From positions 129,168,849 through 129,232,848 of the forward strand of contig OZ026515.1 of NCBI GenBank assembly GCA_964019695.1: DNA of 64,000 nt, given 5' to 3'. The stretch's first letter is position 1; each line of letters begins with the position of its first letter. This DNA is from Loripinus fragilis. Lineage: Eukaryota; Mollusca; Bivalvia; Lucinida; Lucinidae. The position numbers were made by a program, and so were the translations under genes. Below, piece by piece: positions 34,074 to 45,045 of the stretch. The notes under the pieces were generated by a model. The model did not search any database and had not been told where the DNA came from. It saw only the letters and a list, made by a program, of their open reading frames with translations.

Positions 34074-34247
34074 TTTTTGTTGTCTGCCGATATTTTTTTC
34101 AAAACCAACATTCAAAGAATTCTTTCTGGAATACCAGCAGGGTGTCAAATAGTTTTGATCCAGATCAGGCCCGCCATTATGGCGGGCCTGATCTGGGTTA
34201 AAATATTTGCTATCAAGTTGTCAACAGATGACACTAGGGGATTTATA
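34074..34247. mobile_element. Fold-back element, GATCCAGATCAGG core
   Basis: The core ATCAGGCCCGCCATTATGG folds on its inverse. The flanks TTGTTGTCTGCCGA and CAACAGATGACACTAG are shared with 37450, 43690 and 61504. Confidence 0.75.
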
Positions 34248-34362
34248 GTAATTTAGTTAAAAAGTTACATGAATTGAATGTTTGCTTTTCTGCTGTCAAG
34301 AGTAGAATAATTGCTCATAGCTGCCTGCACTTTTGCAGAATGAATGACTTAATCATAGGGAC

Positions 34363-34533
34363 TTCAGATAAGCAAATTTTTTAGCGTTAAATTGTGATAA
34401 TTTTCTTACCCATCAGTTTAAACATGTGTTTTGGGTGGTCAAAAGAACCGTCTCATCGAGATGTTTCTTTTGAGTATACCTACAACATATGTTTTGGATG
34501 AGAAATAAGAAATATGCACTCTTATCTGGGAGC
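34363..34533. mobile_element. AGGCC-CAGATAAG MITE, complete copy
   Basis: CAGATAAGC at the left and CTCTTATCTGGG at the right are inverted. The core has CAAAAGAACCGTCTC and an imperfect inverse. Opposite in internal orientation to the copy at 4987. Confidence 0.8.
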
Positions 34534-34747
34534 CTGCTTAATTAACATAACTATTCAGTGTAATGAAGACTCATCTTTTACTTCCAGTGAAAATAAACTG
34601 TCAGCGTTATGGTTCTTCGTTCACACTTGGTAGGTTTATCCATGAAATGGTTCAATAAAGGAGTTTAGCCCACAGTATATGGCCAGTAATCCCTGCATAA
34701 CATGGCATCAAAACAATGAAAATCAAGGGGCCTATAAAGCAGAAGTG
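34534..34747. other. Unassigned gap between MITEs
   Basis: No feature recognised. Confidence 0.4.
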
Positions 34748-34961
34748 TTAACCCCTAAAGTGCCACCTATAATTTGCAGCAGATGGCAATTTAAAATTTT
34801 GCCGCTTTTTCAAAAATATTAATAAGGAATGATATTTCATGAGAATCGTCTGCTGGCAGACCATTCTCATGAAATTTCAATCCTTATTTCTTTCGAAAAT
34901 TAGGAAAGATGTTACAAAATTTGTTGTCTGCTGTTGTCGTGATTGGCGCTTTAAGAGTTAA
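34748..34961. mobile_element. TTAACCCTTAAAGCGCC fold-back MITE, copy 1
   Basis: Ends TTAACCCCTAAAGTGCC and GGCGCTTTAAGAGTTAA are inverted. GCAGCAGATGG and the inverse CTGCTGTTGTC follow. The centre GAATCGTCTGCTGGCAGACC folds on itself. Other copies: 58501, 59555 and 61290. Confidence 0.82.
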
Positions 34962-35130
34962 ATTGCCTAGTATTTAGGGTAAATATGATGGATTTAAATA
35001 GCATAATGCACTACAAATGAGCCTAGACATGAAAAATACAACAATTGATATGGCAGCCGCTGTTTGTCAAGAGAAGTCTCAGATCAACCTATGCATCAGC
35101 TCTGACTGCAGAAAGAAAACCTGGTTCCTA

Positions 35131-36008
35131 AAGGCCCTGTTACACTAGGACGTATAGCGCCAGCGTCTACCAACGTATGAGAAACTCAGCCGGTGCGTTG
35201 GTGTACGATGAACAAGTTAGAGATAAGTTTAAAAGTTTTTCGAACAGGGTACAAAAATGTGGTATATGTTGTCTGGGCAAAAAAGTTTTGTGCATGCATA
35301 AAGAATTATAGCATGTACCGACATATTACTTATAAATTAGACATACATTAGATGTATGCAACATTTGAGTTATGCGTAAATTAACATACATATAGCTCCA
35401 ATGTATACCGACGTATGAGAAATTCAGAAAGAATGTTGGTGACTACGCTGAATCAGTCAGAGATATGTTTTAAAGAAGCTACCAACACGCTAGAGTACAG
35501 AATTATACCTTGTCATATGGGGAAGCCCCCCGGCTTCCAAACTTTTGTTCATGCATAGAAAATTCACTCCACACCAACAGATTTCTTATATGTTAGACAT
35601 AAATTAAAAATAATAATAATAATTATAATAATAGTCTTGATGATGAGTTAGATGTACGCAACATGTAAGTTATGCATAAAGTAACATATGTTACATATAC
35701 AAGTTCCGCATAAGTTACATTGTAGATGGTTGTTGTGCATAACTTTCTTATAAGTCAAAAGCTATAATGATATGCTGGACATACGCTGTTATACACTAAC
35801 TAGTACAAGTATAAGTTATGTTACACTAGGAATAAGTTATGAATAAGTCACCCATACCTTATATATTGGTATAGCATATGCTTTGTATATGTTCAGTAGA
35901 GAGGCTTTCTCTGATTTTTTAATCAATTTCAGCAAATGCCACTATACTGGATAATTTTTTCATACGTCAGCATAAGTTGGCTAAAACATTACAGTGTGAC
36001 AGGGCCTT
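35131..36008. mobile_element. 878-bp inverted-repeat element, AAGGCCCTGT ends
   Basis: The left AAGGCCCTGTTACACT faces the right inverse AGTGTGACAGGGCCTT with one mismatch. The interior is full of related words such as AAGTTATGCATAA and ACATACGT-like units, and holds no coding frame. It ends 29 bases before the mariner-like element. Confidence 0.75.
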
Positions 36009-36037
36009 CAGTAGTTACCCACTGAGAGCACAGCGTA

Positions 36038-36954
36038 AGAGGGTCATCCAATAAAGAATGAGACTTTCTTCATTGTATGAAAACCAGTGTGTGCATTTAG
36101 TTAAAATTCACCATAATAATAGTATGACATTTTAGCAATTCAGGAATATAAACAATATGTTTGTGATTGATCAGTTGCCATGGTAATGGGATGTTTTGTG
36201 GAAAGACTTGAAGACGCATGGCCACATTTACATTATTTTTTGAATACCGACGGTTATTGGAAGTCTTTTATTTTCACTCATAGATAGAATATAACCTCTT
36301 GATATAATTTCTTCTACTAAACAGTCTTAGTGTTACATAAAATGCCATAAAAGATGAACCAAATATGTATATCCTTTATTTTGGTTGCCTAGCAACCAAT
36401 TTACTTGATTTTTTATAAACACACTACTTTGTGTTGCTATGGTAACTATGTTGGTGAACGAAATCCCAGAAAATGTTTCGTTATCTGCAGCTTATTGTTA
36501 TTAAGTATACCTGAACAGAACTATGTTCACTTTAATTACTTACGACTATTTGATATTAACTTTTAAAGTCAAGAGGTCAGGGAAAATACCAGATATTTCT
36601 TGAAAAACTTGATTTTTTAAGCTTTGTTTCCAAGGTAACTGTTCAAGAATCTGAAACATTACTTTCCCCTATTGGCTATAGACAGATTGCATGAGCATAT
36701 ATAAGTACTAGTAGAAAAATAAACTATACATCTTAATCTGTTGCTATGGTAACCATCTATAGTGAGCCGTCCACGCATGTTTGCCCAGTCTTCTTATGTT
36801 GCCTAGCGACAAAAGTTAGAACTATGTAAAATGTCGAATATGGTAACTGCGAACAGCCAAAGAGACGAGCTAGCTTTGAAAGAAATTTCATAAACCTAGC
36901 ATGTAAATTCACTGCGCTATAGAAAAAGTCTCATTCTGTATTGGATGACCCTCG
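36038..36954. mobile_element. Mariner-like non-autonomous element with X-box motifs
   Basis: Both ends carry GAGGGTCATCCAATA (left) and its inverse TATTGGATGACCCTC (right), with inner extension AGAATGAGACTTT. TA flanks each side (36036-36037, 36955-36956). No transposase frame is visible, so it needs another element's enzyme. RFX-like palindromes are at 36174-36187, 36384-36396, 36433-36446, 36740-36753 and 36798-36810. A truncated inverse copy is at 880-1375. Confidence 0.8.
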
Positions 36955-37162
36955 TAGACTTCCCAGGCTGACCTGACTCTTCGCTCTGTGCACACTCATT
37001 TTTTTGCCCAAATATTGTGGGTATTGATTTGTTGCATGTATGGTAATGAAGGCAAATATTACCTTATTGGGCCATTAATATGTTTCAGCACATGTATTTC
37101 AAAACCATCAAAATGAACTCTGCACTCAGCCTGGATGCTAATCCCACTCAATTTGAAAATCA

Positions 37163-37408
37163 GGCCCCAAGGTTATAAAAAAATTTTCATGCTCAACTCA
37201 ACTGAGCATGAAGTTTCAACTGCTCATAAAAACGAAAAAAAATACCGACAAATAAAGAAGTTTCTTGCTTTAAGCCTCTCAGATGTTATATTTATCATGC
37301 TGATAAATGTTAAAATGCCAGCAATTGTTGGCATTTTAACATTTATGAGCGGGATAAATTTTGTACTCAGCTGAGTTGAGCATGAAAAGAGTTTTATAAC
37401 CTCGGGCC
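37163..37408. mobile_element. Fold-back MITE (GGCCC/GGTTATAAAA family), complete copy
   Basis: The left GGCCCCAAGGTTATAAAA and the right TTTTATAACCTCGGGCC are inverted. The next words CATGCTCAACTCAACTGAGC and its inverse continue inside. It is the fuller relative of the MITE at 1573-1780. Confidence 0.82.
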
Positions 37409-37449
37409 CAGGTACCTCACTGTGAGCTCAATCGGGAGTTTATTAACTT

Positions 37450-37640
37450 TGAATGCTAGGTACTTTTGCATGCTTTTTTATCATCATTCTGCTGTTGTTT
37501 TTTTCTTCTTCATGCAAAAGTAACATTTTCAAAAACTATTTCAGAAATACCATCTGAGTCAAACAGTTTGGGTCCAGATCATTGTGCCTAATCTGGGTCT
37601 AAACTGTTTGCAAAGACTTTCTGCAGGCAACAGAACTAGG
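37450..37640. mobile_element. Fold-back element, GGTCCAGATCA core
   Basis: A core AAACAGTTTGGGTCCAGATC, imperfectly inverted as GATCT-like GGGTCTAAACTGTTTGC, sits between TTCTTCATGCAAAAG-type and TGCAGGCAACAGAACTAG flanks. Related copies: 34074, 43690 and 61504. Confidence 0.65.
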
Positions 37641-37871
37641 CCAATCGGAACTGCCTTGGCCAATTTCCAGGAATCAGACCTCGGTTGTACATCGAGGATC
37701 TACTTTGATAATGTGACGCTAACGTTACATAACATGACACTGACGTCACAGAAACCATGCCAACACAATAACAAGTGTGATTGTAGCAAAAGAAACAGTC
37801 ATAAATGAAGTTTGTTTTTTTTTTCAATAAAATATCGCTTGAAAAATACATAAACTTCATTTATTCTGCTA

Positions 37872-38067
37872 TTTAAACTTTTCGGGTAATCAGAAAAATG
37901 GATTTTAATAGGGCTGAACCCTCATTCTACAGAACTAATTTTCCTTATGCCAGTTCTGGCTTACAAAATGGAGCGTTTTCATAATAGTACTATGCGTAAT
38001 GCACCTTATGTACACCGAAGGCTTGATTCGATTCTCAAATTGTGCCGGGCTTTCCCGATTGAGAACT
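37872..38067. repeat. Dispersed repeat, mate of 11098-11300
   Basis: Shares TAATCAGAA, AGGGCTGAACCC, CAAAATGGAGC and TTCTCRAATTGTG-type words with the earlier copy in the same order. Its class is unknown. Confidence 0.6.
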
Positions 38068-38310
38068 AGGCATCATGATTTCTGCTTGCAGACAGAGAAG
38101 ACTGGGCAGATGCCCAGACTGATCTGAGTGATCACTGGGTGCATTATGTTGGTTTTGTTATACACTGGCTCTCCCTAATTTCACAGTTCAGTTTGTTTCA
38201 TCACTGTTGATTAATTCACTGTTCTCCTTCATGTTTTGTTTCTTTGACCAATTCTGATTAGTGTTAAGATGTACATGTATGTTGTTCTCCCTGCCGAAGG
38301 GCGATGGGCA

Positions 38311-38597
38311 TGTGTGGATCCAGAGAAGGGACAGGGGGTCCAGGCCGCCCCTGAAAAATCACAAAAATATAGGGTTTCTGAGCAATTCTGGTCCAGATCC
38401 CCTGAAAAATCACAAAGCTACATTGTGCCAAGCCAGCATTAAATTTTGGGCCATCATTGGCACGTCAGCGAAACGCCATTTAAATGGCGTTTCGCTGGCA
38501 GGCAGATGATGGCCCAATTATAGTGGTATTTGGATCCTTTCATTAACTGAAAAAAAAAGTTGGACCCCTTCTGAAAAAAATTCTGGATCCGCGCATG
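38311..38597. mobile_element. GCGGATCCAG-family element, copy 3
   Basis: The left TGTGTGGATCCAGAGAAGG faces the right inverse TCTGGATCCGCGCATG. A perfect inner palindrome GAAACGCCATTTAAATGGCG (38469 on) sits in the middle. Confidence 0.78.
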
Positions 38598-38884
38598 ATG
38601 GGGCAAATTCAAATTGGGTTTTGGTGTTGATTTTGACAGTTTCTTGTCTCCACATTAATCTCACGTTCCTCTTAATGTTTGAATTCTTACCAAAAAAGCT
38701 TACATGGATACTTCATAGGGATGGATATATTAAAACTCTTTGTATATGAGTGACTCCTAAATGCGTGCTATGGCACCAAGCGAAGGCCCAGATGAAATGC
38801 AGCATAATGTGTCATTTCATTCTAGTTTGGCGAAAGAAATACAATATTATTCGGAAACTATAACCCCCCCCCCCATATATATAC

Positions 38885-39052
38885 AATTGACCATTTCAAG
38901 TTGTTCTTGACCTAGTTCAAGCTTGTTGTTGAACTAGTACAAGAACTTGGAGGTTCTGAACTGGCCATTGAATAGTTCAAGAACTGTTCAAGAAACAGTG
39001 AAGACACGGATGAATGCTGCATTTCATCAGGGTCTACACTGTTTGTAAAGGC
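38885..39052. repeat. TTCTTGAAC motif cluster and core hairpin
   Basis: Words like GTTCAAGAACTG and its inverse recur at 38895-38995. Immediately after is a hairpin element (38990-39052) with AAACAGTGAAGAC and GTCTACACTGTTT. Confidence 0.65.
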
Positions 39053-39059
39053 AAAAAAA

Positions 39060-39749
39060 GATCCTCAGATAAAAGAATACAATGTTTTTTGGAAATTATT
39101 ATCCAAAAACCCTAGATATGTACAATGGACTATCCCAAAGTTATTGTATCAAACCGAAAGGAAGAATCCATTATTATACAAAGGTTGGAGCAGGTATTAT
39201 GGGATTGGAGTTACATAGAGACCATTTTATATTCTAAATGGTACACTATTTTTATCATCTGAAGAGCTTGCCAAAAATTCCACTGTTTTTACATTATTCT
39301 CTACAACTTACTGTATATTCTTCATGTTCTTAAGGCAATCAATAGACCGTATTTCTTACAATCAGGCAACTGACTGCCTTTTCCAATAGAATGGCGCTAA
39401 GATCCTAAATGGGAGCTGCATCCCTGTGGGAGAGATTTGGACTCTGGAAATTTTCAGCCCTGTTCTGCCATTAGGCTTCAATTTGTGCCATTTTGCAGAT
39501 CAAATCCATTTAATAGTTTGTTTCTAATGTTCCAAGAAAATGTTGCCTGTTTCTTAACTCTTTTAGTGCTTACAGGAAAACAGTGTGCAAACAAGATAGT
39601 CCCACACCAGACTGCTCTTAGAATAACAGTCTGATTAGTGACTATTTGTTTGCTTTTTTTGTAAAACAGATTATTACAGCCAAACCTGTATTAAGCAAGC
39701 ACCTTTTAGGGATAGTCATAATGTGATGGCTTATGATATCTATTTTTAT
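39060..39749. other. Unassigned stretch
   Basis: No gene recognised in this part. Short frames only. Confidence 0.4.
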
Positions 39750-39930
39750 ATCCCCGGACAAAGTCGGAGGGATATAGTTTTGGCTGCGTCCGTCCGTCCA
39801 TTCGGTCTGTCCGTCGGAGCAAGAAAAGTTCTTTCATTTCTCAAGAACAAGACAGGAACTGCTCTTTACAAAAATTGTTCAAGTACATTTCATGAACGTT
39901 ATTACTATGCAGACCCTTCCGTGTGATTAT
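39750..39930 (+). mobile_element. Stem-plus-GTCCGTCC element, truncated
   Basis: A stem ATATCCC over GGGATAT surrounds CGGACAAAGTCGGA. It is followed by GTCCGTCCGTCCATTCGG. The architecture is shared with 45046-45472 and 50635-54821. No right-hand terminus is seen. Confidence 0.65.
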
Positions 39931-40018
39931 ATATTATATACAGTTTGTAGTCTAATCAAAATAATTACCCTGAGGTGCTGTCGATGGCCTGATGTATGTA
40001 TGCAGCATCATGTACATG

Positions 40019-40215
40019 TGCAGTGGCTCAGTGATTTGGTAGAGTGCTAGGTAGACTTCATGGGTATCAAGGGGTTGCTAGCTTGAGACTCACGGGAGTC
40101 ACTGTTTTGTGTCCTTAAGAGCAAGACACTTATATCCATTGCTTATAGTTTCCCATTGTCCCAACATGGCTAAATTTAAAAACTGTTGACTGATACGCAA
40201 AGCATCAACACAGAT
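40019..40215 (+). mobile_element. SINE family A, diverged copy
   Basis: The head CAGTGGCTCAGTG is present with an inserted TTTGG in the A-box area. The body GTGTCCTTAAGAGCAAGACAC remains. The tail is degraded. Confidence 0.7.
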
Positions 40216-40359
40216 GTTCCCCATTATCACCTCATCGGAATCGGCACAAAATTCCGCAATGATGATAAAATGGCTGCCTATGCTTCAAACCATTGTTGAT
40301 TGAAGAGAGGTAACTGTGTAGAGGCAAATGCTTAAGGCTAAACACAGTTAGCTACCAGC

Positions 40360-40680
40360 TGCTTGAAATGAAAGGGAAGTCACTCAATAAGTCCTTTAGT
40401 GTAATGAATTAACATGTATTAACCATCCTTTTTGTGAGACATAAGCAAACAGTCTTAAAATTTGATTAAAAATGAAAAAAAAAAACACTCAACACAGTTA
40501 GAAATGAAAGGGAAGTCATTCAATAAGGAAATATTAACCATCCTTTTTGTGGGACATAAGCAAACAGCGCAGACCCAGATCAGACGCCACATAACGTGGC
40601 GTCTGATCAAGGTCTCCACTGTTTGCTTACAGTTTGTTCTATTAAAATTTGATTAAAAATGAAAAAAAATACCACTCAAC
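40360..40680. repeat. Local duplication; hairpin inserted in one copy
   Basis: GAAATGAAAGGGAAGTCA, ATTAACCATCCTTTTTGTG and AAATTTGATTAAAAATG occur twice in the same order. The second copy holds at 40556-40628 an added hairpin (CAAACAGCGCAGACCCAGAT to its inverse) that the first lacks, so it looks like an occupied/empty pair. Confidence 0.7.
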
Positions 40681-40699
40681 AACCCCTAAATTGGAAGTG

Positions 40700-41157
40700 A
40701 GCTCGTCCGATTGATAGAGATCGGAAAATACATGCGGCATAAATGGGTTAATAAACTACTCATAGTTAATGGAACTGGCCATTGTCCTGTGTTTGACCAA
40801 TTTTTGACCATGCAGGCCAAGAAGTCCACCTACCACTGTGGTGCATGATTTATGGTGTAGTTCATCACATTAGAGTTATTGTCATGGGGGAAATGTAAGA
40901 CATAATGGCTTTTTGGCTGATAAAGATTAATTTATGGAAACATATTTTGTCATTGCTATAACTCATATAAACCATAGTCTGCCGTTACCCAAACCATGCT
41001 GAATATTTTAAGTGCTACACTTCTCACCAAAAACTGAGAGAAAACAGTGTTGATCCTGAGAAGAAGGCGGCTGATCTGGCTCTACACTGTTTTTAAAAAC
41101 AGATGTATCTGGGTTCAAGCGCAATATATTCAGTGCGGGAATTTAAGACACCTGTCA
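40700..41157. other. Unassigned, with one core hairpin element
   Basis: A diverged AACAGTGTTGATCCTGAG hairpin is at 41042-41098. Otherwise nothing recognised. Confidence 0.45.
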
Positions 41158-41380
41158 TTCATGACAAATGTCATCTGCATCGCAGATGACATTTGTCATG
41201 AATGGTGAGCAATGCAGATGACATTTATCATGAATGGCAGGCAATGCAGATGACATTTGTCATGAATGGCGGGAAATGCAGATGACATTTGTCATGAATG
41301 GCGGGCAATGCAGATAGCATTTGTCATGAATGGTGGGAAATGCAGATGACATTTAATATGAATGGCCGGCAGTGCATGCT
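41158..41380. repeat. 32-bp tandem repeat starting with a perfect palindrome
   Basis: GCAGATGACATTTGTCATGA and variants repeat six times with a 32-base period. The array starts at a perfect palindrome (41160-41200) in which CATGACAAATGTCATCTGC meets its inverse, so the unit is in opposite orientation on the left arm. Confidence 0.85.
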
Positions 41381-41499
41381 TTGGTAGCCTATATTGTATA
41401 CAATATGGACTCAGAGCAGATTGTGCCAAAATGGGAGTCAGGGTCAACCATACTGAGAAAAAATTGTGAGGTATATTGGAATATGAGTGGAAATCCATT

Positions 41500-41860
41500 G
41501 CAACTTTCAAGAACAGTTCAAGAGCCAGTATAAGGAAGAGTTCTCGAACTGTTTTTCAAAACAAAAGTTCTTATATATATATATTTCTGTCAGAACAGCT
41601 CAAGAACTGTCCCTGAACAGTAGTTCAAAAACAGTTCTTGAAAAGGTCTTAAAAGAAAATGGACCATTTAGGGTTCAAAAGCTATTCTTGGACACTTCTA
41701 AGGACATATCTTGCCCAGTTCTTGAACTATCATCATCGATTCTAGAACCAATCTTGCTCAGTTTTAGAACAATTTTCAGGAACACTCATTCTTAAAATAT
41801 TTCAAATTTAACAGTTCTCAAAATATACTTGAACTGTTCTTGAACACTAAGCTCACCTAG
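41500..41860. repeat. TTCTTGAAC/GTTCAAGAA motif cluster
   Basis: About ten words of the type GTTCAAGAAC, AGTTCTTGAA or close variants occur. It belongs with clusters at 38895, 43980, 45585 and 49440. Confidence 0.65.
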
Positions 41861-42607
41861 AGCAAGCTTATAGTAATCCCACACACACTCATATCATACA
41901 GCTCAGACCTTGACCTCTATTCAACCTTACATAATCTAGCTCTCAAACCAGGTTGTTCAGCTACAGAGACTAGTGACAAGTGTGAAACTTTGCATATATT
42001 GTAAATATAAATAATGTAATTAAAAAAATCATAAAACCAGGTCTGTCCAACGTTGTCAAATAAGGTTCCACAAGTGTGGGATTTGTCACATGAATGTGAC
42101 ATAATATCTTGTTAACTATAAATGTTCGCATAGCTTAATGCTGAGGCTGATCAGTGTAAACCAAGATTGAGCTGTCAAATCATTGTCTTCTCTGTACGTT
42201 CCCTGTAATGTCACGTAAGATTCGCATGACATTTTTCAAGGTTTAGGATGATTGCTTATAAATCATAAATTGATCAAAATTATTCTTGGACATGTTTTTG
42301 TTTGTGAAATAGAATAAATTAGTAGTGTTTATTATACTGTGGCACACTTACATGTAGCCCTTTTTCCATAGAATGACTATAAACATATCTGTTGGAATTT
42401 TGGTTAATATCAACTTAGTGAAGACTGTAGATCCTGATTAGCAATCTGATGAACAATGTTTGATCATGATCACACTAATACTGAGCCATGATGGTTATGA
42501 ATATTCAGTGCTGTCTCTTGATAATGCTATGTGTGGGACAAATTTACAAAGGAATTTTAGCAAAATTACCATTTTATGGTTATGTACCTCTAATTTCTTG
42601 GTAAAAT
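41861..42607. other. Unassigned stretch
   Basis: No gene or named repeat recognised. Confidence 0.4.
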
Positions 42608-42752
42608 CACAGGAGCTTGAAGTTCTGTCTTTATCTCACCTCTATAGCCTTAAAACCAAAATCTCACAATGTCATTACTACGTAATGACATTATGAGATT
42701 TTCGGTTTTAGGGTTTAGAAGTGATATAAGGATCGAACTTCAAGCTCCTGTG
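42608..42752. repeat. 145-bp near-perfect palindrome
   Basis: Arms begin CACAGGAGCTTGAAGTTC and its inverse. The centre AATGTCATTACTACGTAATG folds with hardly any loop. Arm similarity is high with a few mismatches, so a fold-back MITE is likely. Confidence 0.82.
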
Positions 42753-43073
42753 GTAAAATATTCCATGGTAAAAAATTTTGAACTCACAACATGACCATGT
42801 TATGTCCAAATTTGTGTTATAACCAGGTGCAGACGTGTAATAAACTTTGAGGGACATCACTGTTAGTGTGGAATTTCTGGTGATCAGAGTATTTTCTTCT
42901 TTGATAAAATCTATAGTCTCAATTGCTTTTGAATACAGTATATGCAGCAGATGTAAACAGCAGATAACATTTTCAGAACAAAAAAATAGTGGGAACACTC
43001 ACTGCATTTGCTAACTGGCCATATTGAAAGGGCTGTTATAAACCAGAATGATTCATAATCTGGAAATCAAAAA

Positions 43074-43312
43074 TTGAGCCAGTGCATGTAATTTCCAACA
43101 ATGTGACATTTTGACATATGTAGACTCGGACGAGCCTCTGTAGCCTCCTTTTGAACTTGAAACTCCAAATGATGTTCAGTCAGTAGCTTAACAATCATAG
43201 AATATTCAAGCGACTAGCAAATGCTCTGATCAGACTGCGCATATGCGCAGGCTGATCTGAGGTTTTGCTGGTCGCACATACCACACTGTTGGAAATCTCA
43301 TGCACTGGCTCA
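43074..43312. mobile_element. GATTTCCAACAATGTG-family MITE, copy 4
   Basis: Ends GAGCCAGTGCATGTAATTTC and the inverse ending CATGCACTGGCTC. The core has CTGCGCATATGCGCAG as a perfect palindrome. Confidence 0.85.
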
Positions 43313-43689
43313 AATACAATTTCTATACAAACTGAAGCTAGACCCGCTTGAAATCTCCAAGAACTATGATATGATTGAAAGATTGTTGTAAACTCCATAG
43401 GTAAATATTGGTGGGCTAAATCTGTGTCCCTTGTTTTAAGGTCAGATATGTGACCATAATCATGTGAGGGACGGCCTCAGCTGTTACCAGTATGGATTTC
43501 TAAGGCTTCTATTTACATATACGTATACAAGCCTCAACGCGGGAAAGAGTCCATCTTCCTGTTTGGCGACTTATTTTGTCTGCTGACATCCTTTGCAAAT
43601 TAAACAGTTTGGAGCATGATCAGGATGGACAAACCGTTTTACATTCCGATAGTGTTCCTGAAATAATTTTTTGAGAAAAAACAACAAAA

Positions 43690-43900
43690 GCATTAGAAAT
43701 ACCTACCATGCATGCAAAGTTTGCAGGCTGCATAATTTTGCATGTTGTTTTTTTGTCGTCAGCAGATTTTTTGTTCAAAATTGATTTTTATAAATATATT
43801 TCAGCAATAGCAGTTTGGATCCAGATCCTGCCAAACTTTTCGTAGGACATTATATCAGTCTAAGCTATATTTGCAAGGTAACAAACAAGCAGATGAAAAA
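43690..43900. mobile_element. Diverged GATCCAGATC-core element
   Basis: It has GCAGTTTGGATCCAGATCC and TTGTCGTCAGCAGA-type flanks like those of 34074 and 61504, but the inverted half is decayed. Confidence 0.55.
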
Positions 43901-43979
43901 AGTTGCCCATGCAGGTGGGTAAAAAGTTGATATCATGTGACAGGTATCATGCATTCCCCTGCGAAATAGAGTTAATTCT

Positions 43980-44500
43980 TAACTCAAGAGCAGTTCAAGA
44001 ACAGTTCTTGAAATTAAGTAATAATTCTTGAACTGTTCAAGAATATTTGTACTTGAACTGTTCAAGAACATAAATTAGGAAAAGTTCAAGAACTTAATAA
44101 GAATTTGTGATGTTCTTGAATTATTCATAAACCAGTCTTGAACATAGTAATGACTTTTCTTGAATGATGTGATGACTGGTGTTCTTGAACTGTTCTTAAA
44201 TGTGCTTGGATTATTTCAAAGACTTTTAATAAACATAATGTGTTCTTGAACTGTTCTTAAATTTGTTTTTTTTGAATCTTTCAAAGACTTTTCTTGAACA
44301 TAATGTGTTCTTGAACTGTTCTTACATTTGTTCTTGATTATTTCAAAGACTTTTCTTGAACATAATGTGTTCTTGAACTGTTCTTACATTTGTTCATGAT
44401 TATTTCACTCAGAGACATTTCATGAACATAATGTGTTCTTGAACTGTTCCTAAATTTGTTCTTGATTATTTCAAAGACTTATCTTGAACACAACGTGTCT
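43980..44500. repeat. TTCTTGAAC cluster with a 62-bp tandem array
   Basis: From 44178 about five units of roughly 62 bases repeat, each starting GTGTTCTTGAACTGTTCTTA and ending CTTGAACATAAT. The region before contains free GTTCAAGAAC words in both orientations. Confidence 0.82.
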
Positions 44501-44871
44501 AACTTAATTTGTAGTAAATGACATTTTAGAGTGAAAAAGTAGGGATAGTAGGGCATTTTCATGAAAAAGTCAGGTGTCAGTAACACATGTTTATTTGCGC
44601 CTGCGCCATACTACAAGCTAAATGAAGGATTCTTCCTCGGCTTTCCGTTTAAACCGCTCGGTGGGCTACGCCCACCTTGCGGTTTAAACAAAAAAGCCTG
44701 GGAAAAGAATCCTTTATCTACTACTTAGCACCTAAGTTGTGATACCTAAACATAATATCTAAACTAGAACATTGGATGAATTTGGCAATAGTCTCCCTTA
44801 GTAATAATTTTAGAGCAAGAAAGATAATAAGAATCTTATTTCTCTACCATTTTAATAACTGTTGGTGTGGA
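44501..44871. repeat. Unassigned; one fold-back with AACCGC stem
   Basis: At about 44630-44712 GGCTTTCCGTTTAAACCGC and its inverse flank a short CGGTGGGCTACGCCCACC centre. No gene is seen. Confidence 0.6.
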
Positions 44872-44990
44872 GCAGCGGATCAAGCTGATGGACAATCTGT
44901 GAAGTTAAGCAATAGGATCATAGTTAAATAGTAGTTGGGTGGGTGACCCAATGGTTATATAGTAGTTGGATGGTTGACCCAATGATAAGT
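44872..44990 (+). pseudogene. 5S rRNA-like sequence (5S-derived SINE or pseudogene)
   Basis: TGAAGTTAAGCAA and TAGTTGGGTGGGTGACC lie in the order and near the spacing seen in eukaryotic 5S rRNA, with a weak GGATCAAGCTGAT match upstream. The second half repeats (AGTAGTTGGATGGTTGACCC). The 5' terminal helix partner is not recognisable. It is therefore a decayed 5S copy or the head of a 5S-derived SINE. Confidence 0.6.
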
Positions 44991-45045
44991 GGCTCTCAGG
45001 CACATGGGTCATAGATCTGATTTTTTTTCCTCTTTACTCAGAATT

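Noticed and set aside
43074..43090. hAT-type 8-bp target duplication for the GATTTCCAACAATGTG family
   Set aside because: Flanks of the copies at 28937 and 43074 do not give a consistent direct repeat, so the class is left open.
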